NCBI GenBank assembly: GCA_038373865.1 | Contig: JAXGGA010000456.1 | Span: 163,025-227,024 of the forward strand | Length of the DNA stretch: 64,000 bases | Origin: Uloborus plumipes | Lineage: Eukaryota > Arthropoda > Arachnida > Araneae > Uloboridae | Reading direction: 5' to 3' | Shown: one piece after another, positions 1 through 11,370 of the stretch | How positions within the stretch are numbered: position 1 is the first letter of the stretch | How the letters are laid out: each line of letters starts with the position of its first letter | Position numbers and translations under genes: made by a program | The notes under the pieces: generated by a model | What the model was told of the DNA's origin: nothing | Databases searched by the model: none | What the model saw: the letters and a program-made list of their open reading frames with translations, nothing else

Positions 1-1564
1 AAATTTTTTAAAAAGCTTCAAAAACGACTGATCGTCGACTTTTACTTTTACTGAAAACATATCGCAAACGAAGAATAAAAGGTGCACATTGTTTTACTAT
101 GTGATAATTTGATTCTAATGCAATTTATAAAGTTTCCCTTTCCTTCTCGGTCGCGATACTTCTAAAATGATAGATGTATCTCAAAATATATAGAAGAAAT
201 AAGTAACAACGACCAATTTTTTATTATTTTTCAGGAATTGTTATCTCAAATGCATATTCTCAAGATTATGGACTGCTCTAGAGCGTTTTCAATTTCCAAA
301 AGCCACCACTCGTTTATAATATTTTTCACTTAATTTTATTTTCTTTCGATTTTATTAGCGCTTGAATTTTGTCTCGATGCAATACAATTACACCCAATCA
401 TCTCATTTGTTTGAGTTTGATTCAATAATGTTAACATGTTTGACAAATAATACCAAAATAATTTTTTAATTTTTAAAACTTGAATATAGGACTTTTACCG
501 AACAGTTTTATGTTTTGAAATAGTTCTTGTTTCTCCTCCGTAAACAGAAAAATTTTGATTGCTTATGCATCCTTTTTTCTATCATGTAGTAATGTTATTC
601 TTGGTGAAAGTAGTAAATGAATAGTATTTTTTCGGTACAAGATAAAGAAAGAAAGTTGATGAGTATATGTTATGTTATGTCAATTTTGCTTTTAATTTGC
701 AAAAATTTGTTCCCCGAATAAAAGTTATCAATCAAATTTTCTCAGGATAGCGCAATAACTTACCAACTTTTTTTTTATCATCACACATTTGCGAACATGA
801 ATATAAATTTTAAAACTAAAGCAATAGAGGATTATTAGTGCATATTGCCCAAAATGATATTAAAAAAAAAAAACAGTTATGCATGTCAGATTCGGCGATT
901 GTCAAATTTTCAATCGAAACGCAAACATAAAATATTCAGACATAATAAAATCTTTTTCTAACTATAAAGAGCCCGAATAATGAACCCCCCCCCCCCCAAA
1001 AAAAGGGTCCAATTCCTTTAAGAAGAGAGTATTAATAGTGATTTCACACAAATGCAAAAACAAAAAGAATACAATTAAGTAAAGTGAGCATAGAAATGTT
1101 TACAAACTAAAAATAAAAATATTTAAAGCGGAGAAGGAAGATATTGCAAAACATGATCGGGCAGATCCCTTCACTAACAACCCGATGTTTTATGGATTCC
1201 TAATTCACTTTTCCATTCTAGCTACGTTTTTAATTCAAATCAATTTACAAAGGCAATGACATTATAGTGCATTATTTCTTAAAATTAATAACAAAGTCCT
1301 TTCTATGCAACTTAGTACAGTATACATTTGAGCAAGCTAGTATAACATTTAAATTAAAATGAGTTCAAAAGAATCATCTTTAAGGTGGCAGAATTGGAAA
1401 GAGGTCAAAAACTGCACAAATACTGTTGCTCACATGCCTTGAGAGGCAGAAATTTACTAATGCATGCTATCTTCACTACTTAGCTTTGTAATTTATAGCT
1501 AAACTTTGTACAGAATGGAATATACTTTCACTTTACGACCACCTGGGTAAACAATTGCAGTTTA
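1..1564. other. AT-rich stretch, no gene seen
   Basis: No convincing reading frame, RNA gene or transposon end was found. The only marked feature is a C homopolymer followed by A's near 985-1003. Probably intron or intergenic DNA. Confidence 0.5.
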
Positions 1565-1765
1565 TTTGAAGTTAAAAATCAACGTAAATAAAGCACAAAT
1601 AAGGTAGAAAGTACAGCAAATAGCTATTTCAAGGCTACAATGGAGTCCCTTCCTCAGTGCAAGAAGCTCAGCAAGCAACATGAAAGCCTTAAGAGAACTG
1701 AAATAGCTACTTGCTGTACTTTCTACCTTATTTGTGTTTTATTTACGTTGATTTTTAACTTCAAA
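1565..1765. mobile_element. Foldback MITE, TA target
   Basis: The left arm (1565 to about 1630) and right arm (about 1703-1765) are near-perfect inverted copies starting TTTGAAGTTAAAAATCAACG, with only single-base differences. They surround a spacer of about 70 bp. TA flanks both ends (1563-1564 and 1766-1767), as expected for a Tc1/mariner-mobilised MITE. It has no coding capacity. The superfamily call rests only on the TA target. Confidence 0.75.
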
Positions 1766-1923
1766 TATAGTTCAGCACAAAGCTAATTTGATCATTTTTC
1801 ATTTAATTGCAGTTTCGTTTGATGAACTTATTCTGAATATTTCTTGAAAAATCTTCTACTTAAATTCTAGAAAACATACTGCAGTTGAGCGTTAGAACCG
1901 ATCAACTACCTCTCGGAATAACT

Positions 1924-2016
1924 GATTATGTAGTTATCATGACTCGTCTCGATAAACTACATAATCCGTTTTTAATGCATCTATGTATCTTTTTTTTTTT
2001 TTTTTTTTTTTTTTTT
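1924..2016. repeat. 12-bp hairpin followed by a T27 tract
   Basis: GATTATGTAGTT (1924-1935) pairs with AACTACATAATC (1955-1966). A run of 27 T's lies at 1990-2016. No RNA gene with polymerase III boxes is recognisable here, so this is recorded as structure only. Confidence 0.5.
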
Positions 2017-2576
2017 ACCGCGATATTAAAAAATATTCTATGATTCGAAGAAACACACTTTAGAGGTTTTTGTGTTTGAGGCTTCAGCGGACATTTTTTA
2101 CATTATGAAACTCTTTTAATGAATTATAGTTATGTTAAGTTACAATTAAAAGACATGTAGGTTCAAATCTCAGTCTTTTTTATTATTGTGAAATCATTGC
2201 AGAAGATAAAGTACTAAATAACAAGAAAAATTTGCTACAAAGGCTGATAATCGTTTGAATTTATTAAATTCATTTTTGCATTATCTCTTTCTCTAGTTAC
2301 TACCACTATTAGCATCAGCATAAAGTATATCTTTAAATGCATTTATATTTAAAATTACAATCTTCGTGACTCGTGGAAGAAACATTTCCTCAACTTAATT
2401 AAAACTATCCGTAAACTTTCACATAAATTAAAACATAATTTAAGGAATGTCATAGTCATTTGTTGATAGTAGTACCATACATTTGACTGGGTATTTTAGC
2501 ATGCAGTTTTTAGCATTGAATGCACTGCTCAAAAGCACTGTGCCAAAACTTAAAAATTCTTCTTTACTACTTTTCA

Positions 2577-2669
2577 GTTTTGGTTAAAGATATTTATCTA
2601 ATTGTCACATCGAATGATTTACAGAAGAATTTTCTTTTCAGCCATTGACATGATGACATGATATCTAAG

Positions 2670-2749
<80 letters not shown>

Positions 2750-3710
2750 CAAAAAAACTCGTCCCCAAATATCAATGTAATTTTAGTTATACTGATATAC
2801 TGTTTGCTTGGGATTTCCTGACAGATAGTAAGTTGTGAAGTATTAGTTAGAAACACATGGGTTCTCTCGTTCTTGGAAGAAATGCGTCAAATACTACTTA
2901 AGGGACTGGAAATAATAAGTTAAAAAATACATTTAAAAAAAGCAAAAATACCTGTCCCCAAATACCATTGTCGTTTTATTTATATTGATATATTGTTTAC
3001 TTGGGATTTCATGACAGATAGTAAGTTGTGAAGTATTAGTTAGAAACACATGGGTTCTCTCGTTCTTGAAAGAATTGCGTCAAACCCTACTTAAGGGACT
3101 GGCAATAAATGGGTGTTGCCGTCATTTGAAAGTGTGAATTTGCAGTGACTCTCCGATCTGACAAAGGACAAAAACTTGTTAAGGGATCACTTTTTGCAAT
3201 TTATTCATATGCAAGCTGGCGTGCTCCCGAATAAATGCAATTCAAAATAAACTCCTCACGGACTCGTGCATGTTGTCCGGTTTGGTTAAAAATGTTTATC
3301 TAATTATCACATCGAAGGATTCACAATAGAATTTTCTTTTCAGCCATTGACGTAATATCTAAGTTAAAAAATACATTCAAAAACAAGCAAAAATACCGGC
3401 CCCAAAATATCATTGTCATTTTATTCATATTGATGTATTGTTTACTTGGGATTTCTTGACAGATAGTAAGTTGTGAAGTATTAGTTAGAAACACATGGGT
3501 TTACTCGTTCCTGGAGGAAATGCGTCAAATACTACTTAAGGGACTGGCAATAAATGTGTATTGCCGTCGTTTGAAAGTGTGACTTTGCAGTGACTCTCCG
3601 ATCTGACAAAGGACAAAAAATCGTTAAGGGATCACTTTTTGGCCTTTATTCATATGCAAGCTGGCGTGCTCCCGAATAAATGCAATTCAAAATAAACTTC
3701 TCTCGCCCTC
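2577..3710. repeat. Three-copy tandem repeat, possibly LTR-like
   Basis: A block is present three times in direct orientation: ends around 2577-2916, 2917-3362 and 3363-3710. Shared landmarks are GACAGATAGTAAGTTGTGAAG (at about 2820, 3013 and 3460), the segment with ACACATGGGTT, and in copies two and three the tail GCTGGCGTGCTCCCGAATAA. That tail has two AATAAA-type signals and could be the R/U5 part of an LTR, but no primer-binding site or gag/pol was seen. Copy one carries a (TA)n expansion in place of unique sequence. Confidence 0.65.
2673..2745. repeat. (TA)n microsatellite
   Basis: About 73 bp of pure alternating TA, sitting at the position where the sister repeat copies have ordinary AT-rich sequence after CTAAGTTAA. 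Any reading frame through it is an artefact. Confidence 0.95.
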
Positions 3711-4035
3711 GCTCATGTTGTTGTGGAGATAGGACCTCAGTGAAAGGCTCTGAAAATTCATTGGGCATGTATTTCCCCCAAAAGCTCCATTGCCAGAAAA
3801 CATGTACCGCTTCCACGGAAAGAGATGGTTACCGTTGCCATGCCAACGAGCATCTCGGTTGCTATAGAAGCTCCCGCCGCATATGGGGTTTGGGAAGCGC
3901 CGGATCACACACGTGGAATGCGGCATTACAGGAGCTCTTGGCATTATGCCGCGGCCTTGACGTGGGATTCCTGAGGGGGAGGGGTTGCCATACGAATGCA
4001 TTAGCTTGCTTTCTACATAGGGCCCTGGTCTAGGC
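3690..4035. other. GC-elevated block with X-box-like motifs
   Basis: This block is clearly richer in G and C than its surroundings and directly follows the third tandem-repeat copy. It contains three matches to the RFX X-box consensus RYYNYYWTRRNRAC: 3834-3847 and 3858-3871 (13 of 14 each) and 3984-3997 (12 of 14). Open frames exist on both strands over the same bases, which is what GC-richer sequence gives by chance. It could be a promoter or CpG-type element, or the interior of an old retroelement; I cannot decide which. Confidence 0.3.
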
Positions 4036-4306
4036 TTCCATATAGCATAAAAAGGAAAAAAAATCCAGGATTTCCTCCTTATAAAAATTCAGTTTTTCGC
4101 TAGAGAGGGAATAGTGCGAAATTTTAAAAGTTGGGACATAAAACGATAAAATTACAAAAAACGGCCATGACAACGTAATGTATTAAAAAGGATACTTTCG
4201 AAACCATGTCATATTCATTAAAAATGGGGGGAGTTTTATTTGTATATGCTGCAGTAAAAATTTGCATGTTGATTTTTGAGTCTATGTAAGAATTTCATAT
4301 GTATAT

Positions 4307-4915
4307 GGGTCATTCCGACGAAAATGGTACAAATCATGTCTGAAACTTTTTACTTAAGATTATCAATTTAAATAACTTTCACCAACTAATCATTTTTTTA
4401 TTGAGTTTCCATTTATTTGTGTATAATGAAGTGTAAATAACTAGTACATGACTCATTTATGAAAGGATTTTAGATATTTTGATCACTTTGTTTAACAGAG
4501 TGGACATATAACAGAGTAGACGGACAATTCGAAACATAGAAAATCTAGGGGCATGGATAAATAATAGTATTTTCTGGGGAATTTTTTTCATTTGCGTAAT
4601 AATCTTCAGAAATGGTGTCAGAAGCATCTTTTGTGCAGTGCAGTGTAATTTATTTTCATGTTACATTTAAGTTTAATTTTAAATCACATTTAAAATTCTA
4701 GCAATTTGATGATTGGACACGTCATTTTCTCCTTCTTCTGAAAAAGACAATTTTTTTTTGTGTCATTTCTAAATGGATTATACCTAATCAATTGATACTT
4801 CATGGCACACAATTAAATGGAGAACCAATAAAAAATACACTTAATGGGTGGTAGTTATTAAAATTGATTTAAAAAGTATTGGACATGATTTGTACCATTT
4901 TCGTCGGAATGACCC
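4307..4915. mobile_element. MITE with GGGTCATTCC TIR, copy 1 (deleted form)
   Basis: Perfect terminal inverted repeats of about 34 bp start GGGTCATTCCGACGAAAATG. The flanks are ATAT on both sides (4303-4306 and 4916-4919), which suggests a 4-bp target duplication. A longer copy lies at 37667-38600; the two align end to end, but copy 1 lacks about 300 bp from the middle. No coding capacity. The superfamily is unassigned: a 4-bp TSD excludes classic Tc1/mariner and hAT. Confidence 0.8.
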
Positions 4916-5126
4916 ATATTGGAAAATTATCAAACAATTATAATAATAATTAATTGAGAAGAAATATAATATAATGACTCACTTCAGTCATGATTCATGT
5001 GCTGGTAGAAGATAAAATGTATCTAGCTCCATTAAAAAGACATAGTATTACAGATATGAAAAAAAATGATTGATGCATTTTTCTGCATACTACGAGAAGT
5101 ATATGATAGAATTGTATTATACTTAT

Positions 5127-7096
5127 GGGCCATTCCATGAAAAGTGAAACCAATTGGTCGAAAATTCATATTGAAGTTATGTTGCTATGTTATACATCAT
5201 TTTAAAGCTTAAGATGTATATTTTAAGAATCCTGCATTGTTTTTTTGGTGAGAGTTAGAATAATACTTGTTTTCTTAGTTGGAAGTACAATATTCACGAA
5301 CTTGTAAAAATCAGAAAAAAGAACACATTTTCAAATGCATATTTCTCATCGAAAAATAAAAACAAAAATAACTACTTGTAGCACAATTTTAACTACTAAG
5401 ACGGTACTATAATAATATGCATTCATTGATTTCTTTTGAATTGATCTAAATGGTGTCGTTGAAGTTTGAAAAAAAGAAGTTTGATGTTACGTCTGTAACA
5501 AAAAAGAAGCAAAAGTTGTCATTACGTCCTAAAAAATCAAAATTAAAAAAAACCCTTAATGGTCCTTTTGGCAAATTCTTAGAGTATTGCCCACCATAGT
5601 TAAAAATATTGCAACTGATTTAGTTTTTAAATTAATGCTGTTACAGACGTAACATTTCGGATATAAAAAATGGCTCTATGTTGCGTCCGTAGCAAAAGTA
5701 AATTTCCAATTAAATAGGTAAAAAGCACAGGATGAGCAATTCATGTATATAGCATAATATGGTACGAGTACTAAAGTTTCTGGTATTCTGATTTTGAAAT
5801 TTTTAATTATGTCGGCATGTAATTGAAATTTATTTCTTAAGATTAATAAAATACACATATGGTATAACTGATTATAATTTATACCTCAACTGGCATTTTT
5901 TTGCTACGTCGCATGGAAAGGGAGCTGTGGATGGAGTTTGGGGTATGGTCAAGCACCAGGTTTGGCAGAGAGTATAAGATCTAGAACAGCATTTGTCAAC
6001 GAGGCTCTTTCCTTTTTTCAGTGTGCAAACTCCATTGCAGAAAAAGTTAAAATCATTTATATGCCCCAGGAAAATGTTTTAAAGCTGACGCCAAAATTAG
6101 AAGAACGGTGGGCTAACATCGCGAATTTGCCAAAAGCCCGCGAAATGCATTGTTTTCGAACAGAATACGAAAATGCCGTTCGAATTTCGAGAACGTCGGA
6201 CGAAAAAGGACACATTTTTTCATTCAAAAAAAAAATTATCAAAATTGACCAACTGTCACCAAGTAGGTTAAATTTTAGTTTGGTACTAGTATTCTGCATA
6301 TGATCCAACATTTTCAATTTTTTAAGTTCTCCTAAGACCAATCACTGATTCCAAGGAGGAATTTACTTTTCCCGATTTTTTTATGTAGCAGCCCCATTAT
6401 GCATTAATTTTAAGAATACAAATAAATAAATTTGTGTGAAGGCCTTCTAAACTTTTCTTGTGTCAATCTTTCTTGGAAATAATTGTCTTAAGATGCATTA
6501 ATTTATTGTTACACATTGACATATCGGCATATGCTCTCAACTCCCCTAGACTTACCCAAATTTTCTAAAACTGTTACAGTATAACTTAAAATATTCAAAA
6601 AAGGTGTTAATTAATGCTACTGTATTGTTTTAGCACAAAAATCTTTGTTTATTCCTGCTTTACAATACTGTTTTCTGCTTTCAAATCAGAGAGGTTACGT
6701 CTGTAACACCACTTTGTTTCGTCCGTAACAAGTTTATGAATTTTTTTCACAAATTCGGCAGTCAAAATCCACACAATCTTTATGGTTTTAGAAAGCTTGA
6801 AGTCTCTAGAACACGTATTAGAAAAAAAAAGTTCAAAATTTCCATATAATTCAGAGGAATATTGTAAGTTGTATGACATAGTCGAGTTTTTGCTGTTTTG
6901 CGAATTACGTCTGTAACAGGCAGTTTTTAATTTCTGTATTTTTTTGTAATTAAGCAATCTGCACGCAAATTTAATGTAGCATAAACATCATCAAGTTACA
7001 CTACAGGAAAAAAAATTGAAGACTTTCATCAGCCCAAACCAGAATTATTTGTGTTCAAAGTCTGCGATTGTTACGTCTGTAACGATGGAATTGCCC
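5127..7096. mobile_element. 1.97-kb TIR element with a GTTACGTCTGTAAC array
   Basis: The ends are GGGCCATTCCAT on the left and, read inward from the right, GGGCAATTCCATC. TTAT flanks both sides (5123-5126 and 7097-7100). The TIR core GGGNCATTCC and 4-bp target resemble the family at 4307 and 37667. Inside, the motif GTTAC-GTCT-GTAAC or a close variant occurs at 5486, 5640 (inverted), 5680, 6694, 6716, 6904 and 7070, with a partial at 5521. Such reiterated motifs are often transposase-binding sites. A decayed coding remnant lies at 5909-6303. The superfamily is not assigned. Confidence 0.65.
5909..6303 (+). pseudogene. Decayed transposon-associated coding remnant
   Basis: One frame from 5909 reads SHGKGAVDGVWGMVKHQVWQ and then stops at 5975. 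A different frame, open to 6303, continues with RTAFVNEALSFFQCANSIAE and then a hydrophilic stretch. A single frameshift near 5975-5990 joins the two. The SHGKG-x-x-DG(V/I)-x-G-x-VK pattern is one I associate with uncharacterised transposon-borne proteins in arthropods and cnidarians; I cannot name the superfamily. It is the only coding trace inside the 5127-7096 element, so it may be the relic of its own transposase. The frameshift and short length make it non-functional. Confidence 0.5.
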
Positions 7097-7100
7097 TTAT

Positions 7101-10100
7101 GTTAAATTCAAAATAGTTCGCATCAAGAAAAGAAATATCGATTATAAATGATACCAGATATGCTATCACTCCAGCTCTTACTTGGAATAAAACTAAAAAT
7201 TAAAGGCCGAATTGCAAGTAATAAGCAGAAATATAATTCGAAAAATATCATCGCACTTCACAAATCCATTTTCAAAGTAGTTCTCAAGCTATCAGTAAAT
7301 ACTAAAAAAAAATAAATAAAAATAAATAAAAATAAATAAATAAATAATTAAAACTGCTTTAGTTTAATACTAATGTGTTTATTCTGCAACGGCACTGATT
7401 TTCTCCATGGGAGCGTCTCATTTATTATAATCATTTTTTTTTCTCCAAGGAGAAGCTCAGTGCGTCAAGAAAAAAAGAAAGCAAAGTGTGAAAATGGTGA
7501 CTGAATCATTTAACAAGGTTAGCATATTCTCATTACCTTATTTATTTTTTTTTATTAACACTCTAAGAGTACAACGAAATTCCTCCATGTTGTATTCCTG
7601 TAATATATGCATATATTTGAATTTAATTAGCACGTAATGAGCATTTTAGAAAGTTTTGAACTTGTAACTGAATATGAAGACATTTGTAGTACTTCTATTT
7701 GTGAAATGAAAGATACTTCCATTTTTCCTATAGTGGGAATAATTAATAGATCTACTCAAAATGAAACACTCCATTCGTTTTGGTAATTACTTGTTACTAC
7801 TTTGTAGAAAAAATGATGTAAAACCAAAATATTAAAAAAACAATACTATAGAAAATTGAGACAGTTAGAAGCAAAGGGAAGTAAGTAGACAGTTTAAAAT
7901 TTTGAGTAAAACGTGTTTGAAGCTCTGATTCCAGGTAGGCTTTTACTGATTCTTTTCCAACTCAAACTGTATCGCAGCACCTTCTAATGCTACTAGTTCT
8001 ACCGCATGCTCCAGAAATAAGATTGGTTTTTCTACTATTTGTATACTAAGCATCTCCAAATTTTAGGTTTTGACACTTGCATCTTCCGCTTCTCGCTGCT
8101 TCAGTTATGTGGCTGCACAAGTATTAAGCGTAAACTATTTCAATTTACAAGCACGTTTATTTCTATAAAATAGTAAGGCATAAACTTTTATTTCATACCA
8201 TTTATTATTTTTGGTTGAATAAAAAAATAAAGAAATAAGCAATCAGATGCTATACTTTGGAAAATGTTTTCTTAAAATGACTAAAATTTGACGCCTAGTT
8301 AAATATTGTGTGTAGTCAATCACGAAAGAAAGGAATACTAATTCCTCCAAATGTGCAATCTTTCATCCAAAAATGAAAAATAAATAGTTGAGCGAATAAA
8401 AAAGGAGAAAATTATCTCTAAATAATAATCTTTTTTCGTTTATTCTTTAAAACTTTCGTTATAATCTTCTGTTAAGCTTCTTAATATCACTAATAGTGTT
8501 ACATTTTCTGTGTGCTTACAAGAAGAAATAGACGTAGGTTCGAACGAATACTACGGAAATTATTGTTCTACGAGCAAAAACTATTTTTGCATAATCAACA
8601 GTTTGTGTGGGATAGTTTTCATAATTTATCTCTAAGTTATAATGCAGTTTTGAATTATCTTCTAAGCGATAAAACCTGAATTTAACTCATACGACCGTAT
8701 AATCAGTACTAAGTACTTTTAAGTGTTTTACAATTGTTTTTACGTTTGGGAACTAAAGAAAACATTCTAGTTACCAGCCCGGACTCTGTTTTAATTTATA
8801 AATCACTAAAAATAGATTTAAAGATTAGAAAAATACTATCATTTGTGAAGATTAGCTTTATTTTGGGATGCAATTTTCATTAACATACTTCTAATTGAGT
8901 GTCTTAACAGCTTAGAAAACAATGACGATATATCCGAAATCCCGTTAACAGGATATTGCTTAATAAATCAAGCATACAGCAAGGGTAGTGAACTGTTGCT
9001 TAAAAGAGAAATTATTCTTCATTAGAATTAGCCACTGTGTGTGATGAGCTTTAGTGCGTGCTTCATTTAGTCTAGCAGAGTTTTATTTAGAATCGTTCAA
9101 TTGCGTGGAACTTTTTTTAACTCTACGGATTTAGATTTGTTAAAATGAAAATCCGAGGTTAATTAGTTTTAGGAAAGGATGGATAAATACAAAATTGAGT
9201 TGAATTGAAAATGTATAACATAGTTTTTTCCATCAGGCTTTTTATGAAAAACTGGCAACAAGAAAGGAACTACTCTACTGTGAATGCGAAATAAAGCGCT
9301 CGTGTTTTATTGATTTTAGTACTGTTTATTATTTTTATTTCGGATCACTCAGTAAGTTAGAGCTGTTATTTCTAAGCTATAATCAAACGACTAATACTAA
9401 GAGATAACTGAATCATCTTAAGATAGTTCATTTAAGTCTAGATTTAAAAAAAAAAAACAAACAAACAAAGAAACAAACAACGCCTTAAACATTTTAAGAC
9501 TTTTCAACACTGCGAGTCGTTTTTGATAAATTAAGATATGACACTGATTTGATTGATATGCAGAGCAGTCCAAAAAGGTGTGAAAAGATCATAGTTTAAA
9601 AAGTATGTTGACAAGTTTTGTAAAAAATTAATAAATAAAAAAGCAGGAATAAAAAGAAAAACATGAAAAATAAACCGATAAAGATACCGATAATGAATCT
9701 ATTCAGGAAGATGCTTTTTTCTTCTTCACCTAATAAACGAACCAATATATTTTTTGATTGATTGAAGTCTGTAGATAAACACTTGTAGTGCATTTATATA
9801 AATTAACTTTCTGTTGCTTTTGCTTCAAAATTTCGCTTGAGATCTTCCATCTGTAGCTAGGAGTAATGTTGTTTCTGTTACAGAATAAAATAAGCAACCA
9901 CATTTTTTATTATTATCTTTTTATCATAATTAGGCGAAAAAGTGTGACGAAATTGTAATGTCCTCAATTTAATAAATTATACAAACATGAAACATTCGCT
10001 CTCAGAGGAAAAAAAGTACGAGAAAAGTGTAACTTTTGGTTTTGGAATTCCGAAAAAAAGGTTTGCTGTTACAGTAACTGTACATAGTGTGAAGGTCAGT

Positions 10101-10914
10101 TTTTTCACGTAAAAGTTTAGTACTGGACTGCTAAATTTCGCACACGAGAAAGCAAATACGGGAAGATTTAACTAAAAAATTTATTGCAATGATGAGCAAC
10201 AAAAACCTCTATCTTAAAAATTTGTAAATTTTACTAAGACATATTAAGAGTTTATACAAAGAGGAGAAATGTTTTTATAAACAGAATTGATGTACTCGAT
10301 GGTTATAAAATCATCATGAAGCACCTATAGCAATAATTAAAAGCTAAAAATTTATTTGTTCAATCTTTTATTTCATTTGGCATACGATCTTTAAATCTAG
10401 TGAAATGATACACTAGAATAGCCACCGTTTAGTTAAACAAGGCGTTTCCTTTAAGTTTTGAAGCACACAAATAACATATAGTCTTGCGGAAATAAAACGT
10501 TATATGTTTCGGTTAAAAAAAGCATTATAAAAAAAAAAGGGAAAGGAAAGGAGGAGATAAAAATCCCTTTAATGTTATGCAATTCACTTTTACTATACCA
10601 CATTAGTTTTGCTTTATATTACACATCACATACATTTGGAATATTATGCATCTGATTGCAGATGCATATCATGCGATGATATCAATGAAAAAAAAATTTC
10701 CCCATGAAACAGATAGGAGTGTGACAGTATCATTTTAATAAACATATTTACGGAAGGAAAGACATGGTGGAAGTAGTTTTATTCATTCACAGGGAATTTC
10801 TGGGAATTCACGGAAGTAATTCAAGAACTTTTATTTCCAGCAAAAACCATTTCCACGTTATAACGGACAAAATATTTTCGCTTTCGGTACATAAATGAGA
10901 CCTAAAAGCAGTAA
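7101..10914. other. AT-rich stretch, no gene; weak exon candidate
   Basis: A simple AAATAAAT repeat lies at about 7305-7345. A weak plus-strand exon candidate lies at 7450-7517: a T-rich acceptor ending CTCCAAG, an open frame ending MVTESFNK, and a donor AAG/GTTAGC. Nothing else was recognised. The K-rich composition is what AT-rich DNA gives by chance, so it is not called as a gene. Confidence 0.35.
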
Positions 10915-11370
10915 ACAGAAAGTATGCAACCCTCCGGATCCGATTTACTGTGCTTAGGAATAACGACTGTTAAAGTTCACAGCTTTCCTTAAACTGAAGC
11001 TTCCTGCTGAATGCTTTCATCTGGAGGGATAGAGATTAAGGGGAGAACTGGGGTGCCTGGGTATAAAGTAAGGCCATTCTCATTAAGTCCACTTCCATTC
11101 ATTACATAAATAGCAATAAAAAGATCCAAATGGTAGAGGAACTGCTTTCAGTGATGGGTCAGTGTGATTGCTGCAAATTGCTCCGGGTTCAATAATAAAG
11201 CTATTGCGCAACTTGGCTAAGAATTTGTTTTAGTAAGCACCATGGTAACTAAGACGAAAACGCTAATATTCGTCAGATTAATTCCGGAGCTGCTGTTGAC
11301 TGGGCTCTGTAATTTCACAAAGCTAGACTTATTTCAGAAATCTGTTGAGCGAAGGTCGGTAATTACTCTT
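10915..11370. other. GC-elevated, unassigned segment
   Basis: This segment has more balanced base composition than the surrounding 3 kb. On the minus strand one frame has long open runs interrupted by stops at about 11327, 11220 and 11149. Another frame is open across about 11060-11220, and the plus strand also has short open stretches. With several frames equally plausible I cannot call coding; it may be an old pseudogene or conserved non-coding DNA. Confidence 0.25.

Noticed and set aside
2665..2856. Open frame across the (TA)n tract on the minus strand
   Set aside because: It translates to an Ile-Tyr repeat created by the microsatellite; not a gene.
3680..4033. 117-codon plus-strand and 104-codon minus-strand frames over the same block
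   Set aside because: Both strands are open over GC-richer sequence, with no recognisable domain and no support for either.
5486..7083. CRISPR-like spaced repeats
   Set aside because: Spacing is irregular, one copy is inverted and the context is a eukaryotic transposon; the motif is more likely a protein-binding site.
10985..11330. Possible multi-segment minus-strand coding region with peptide-like runs
   Set aside because: Several stops interrupt the most attractive frame, other frames and the opposite strand look equally peptide-like, and splice signals are weak.
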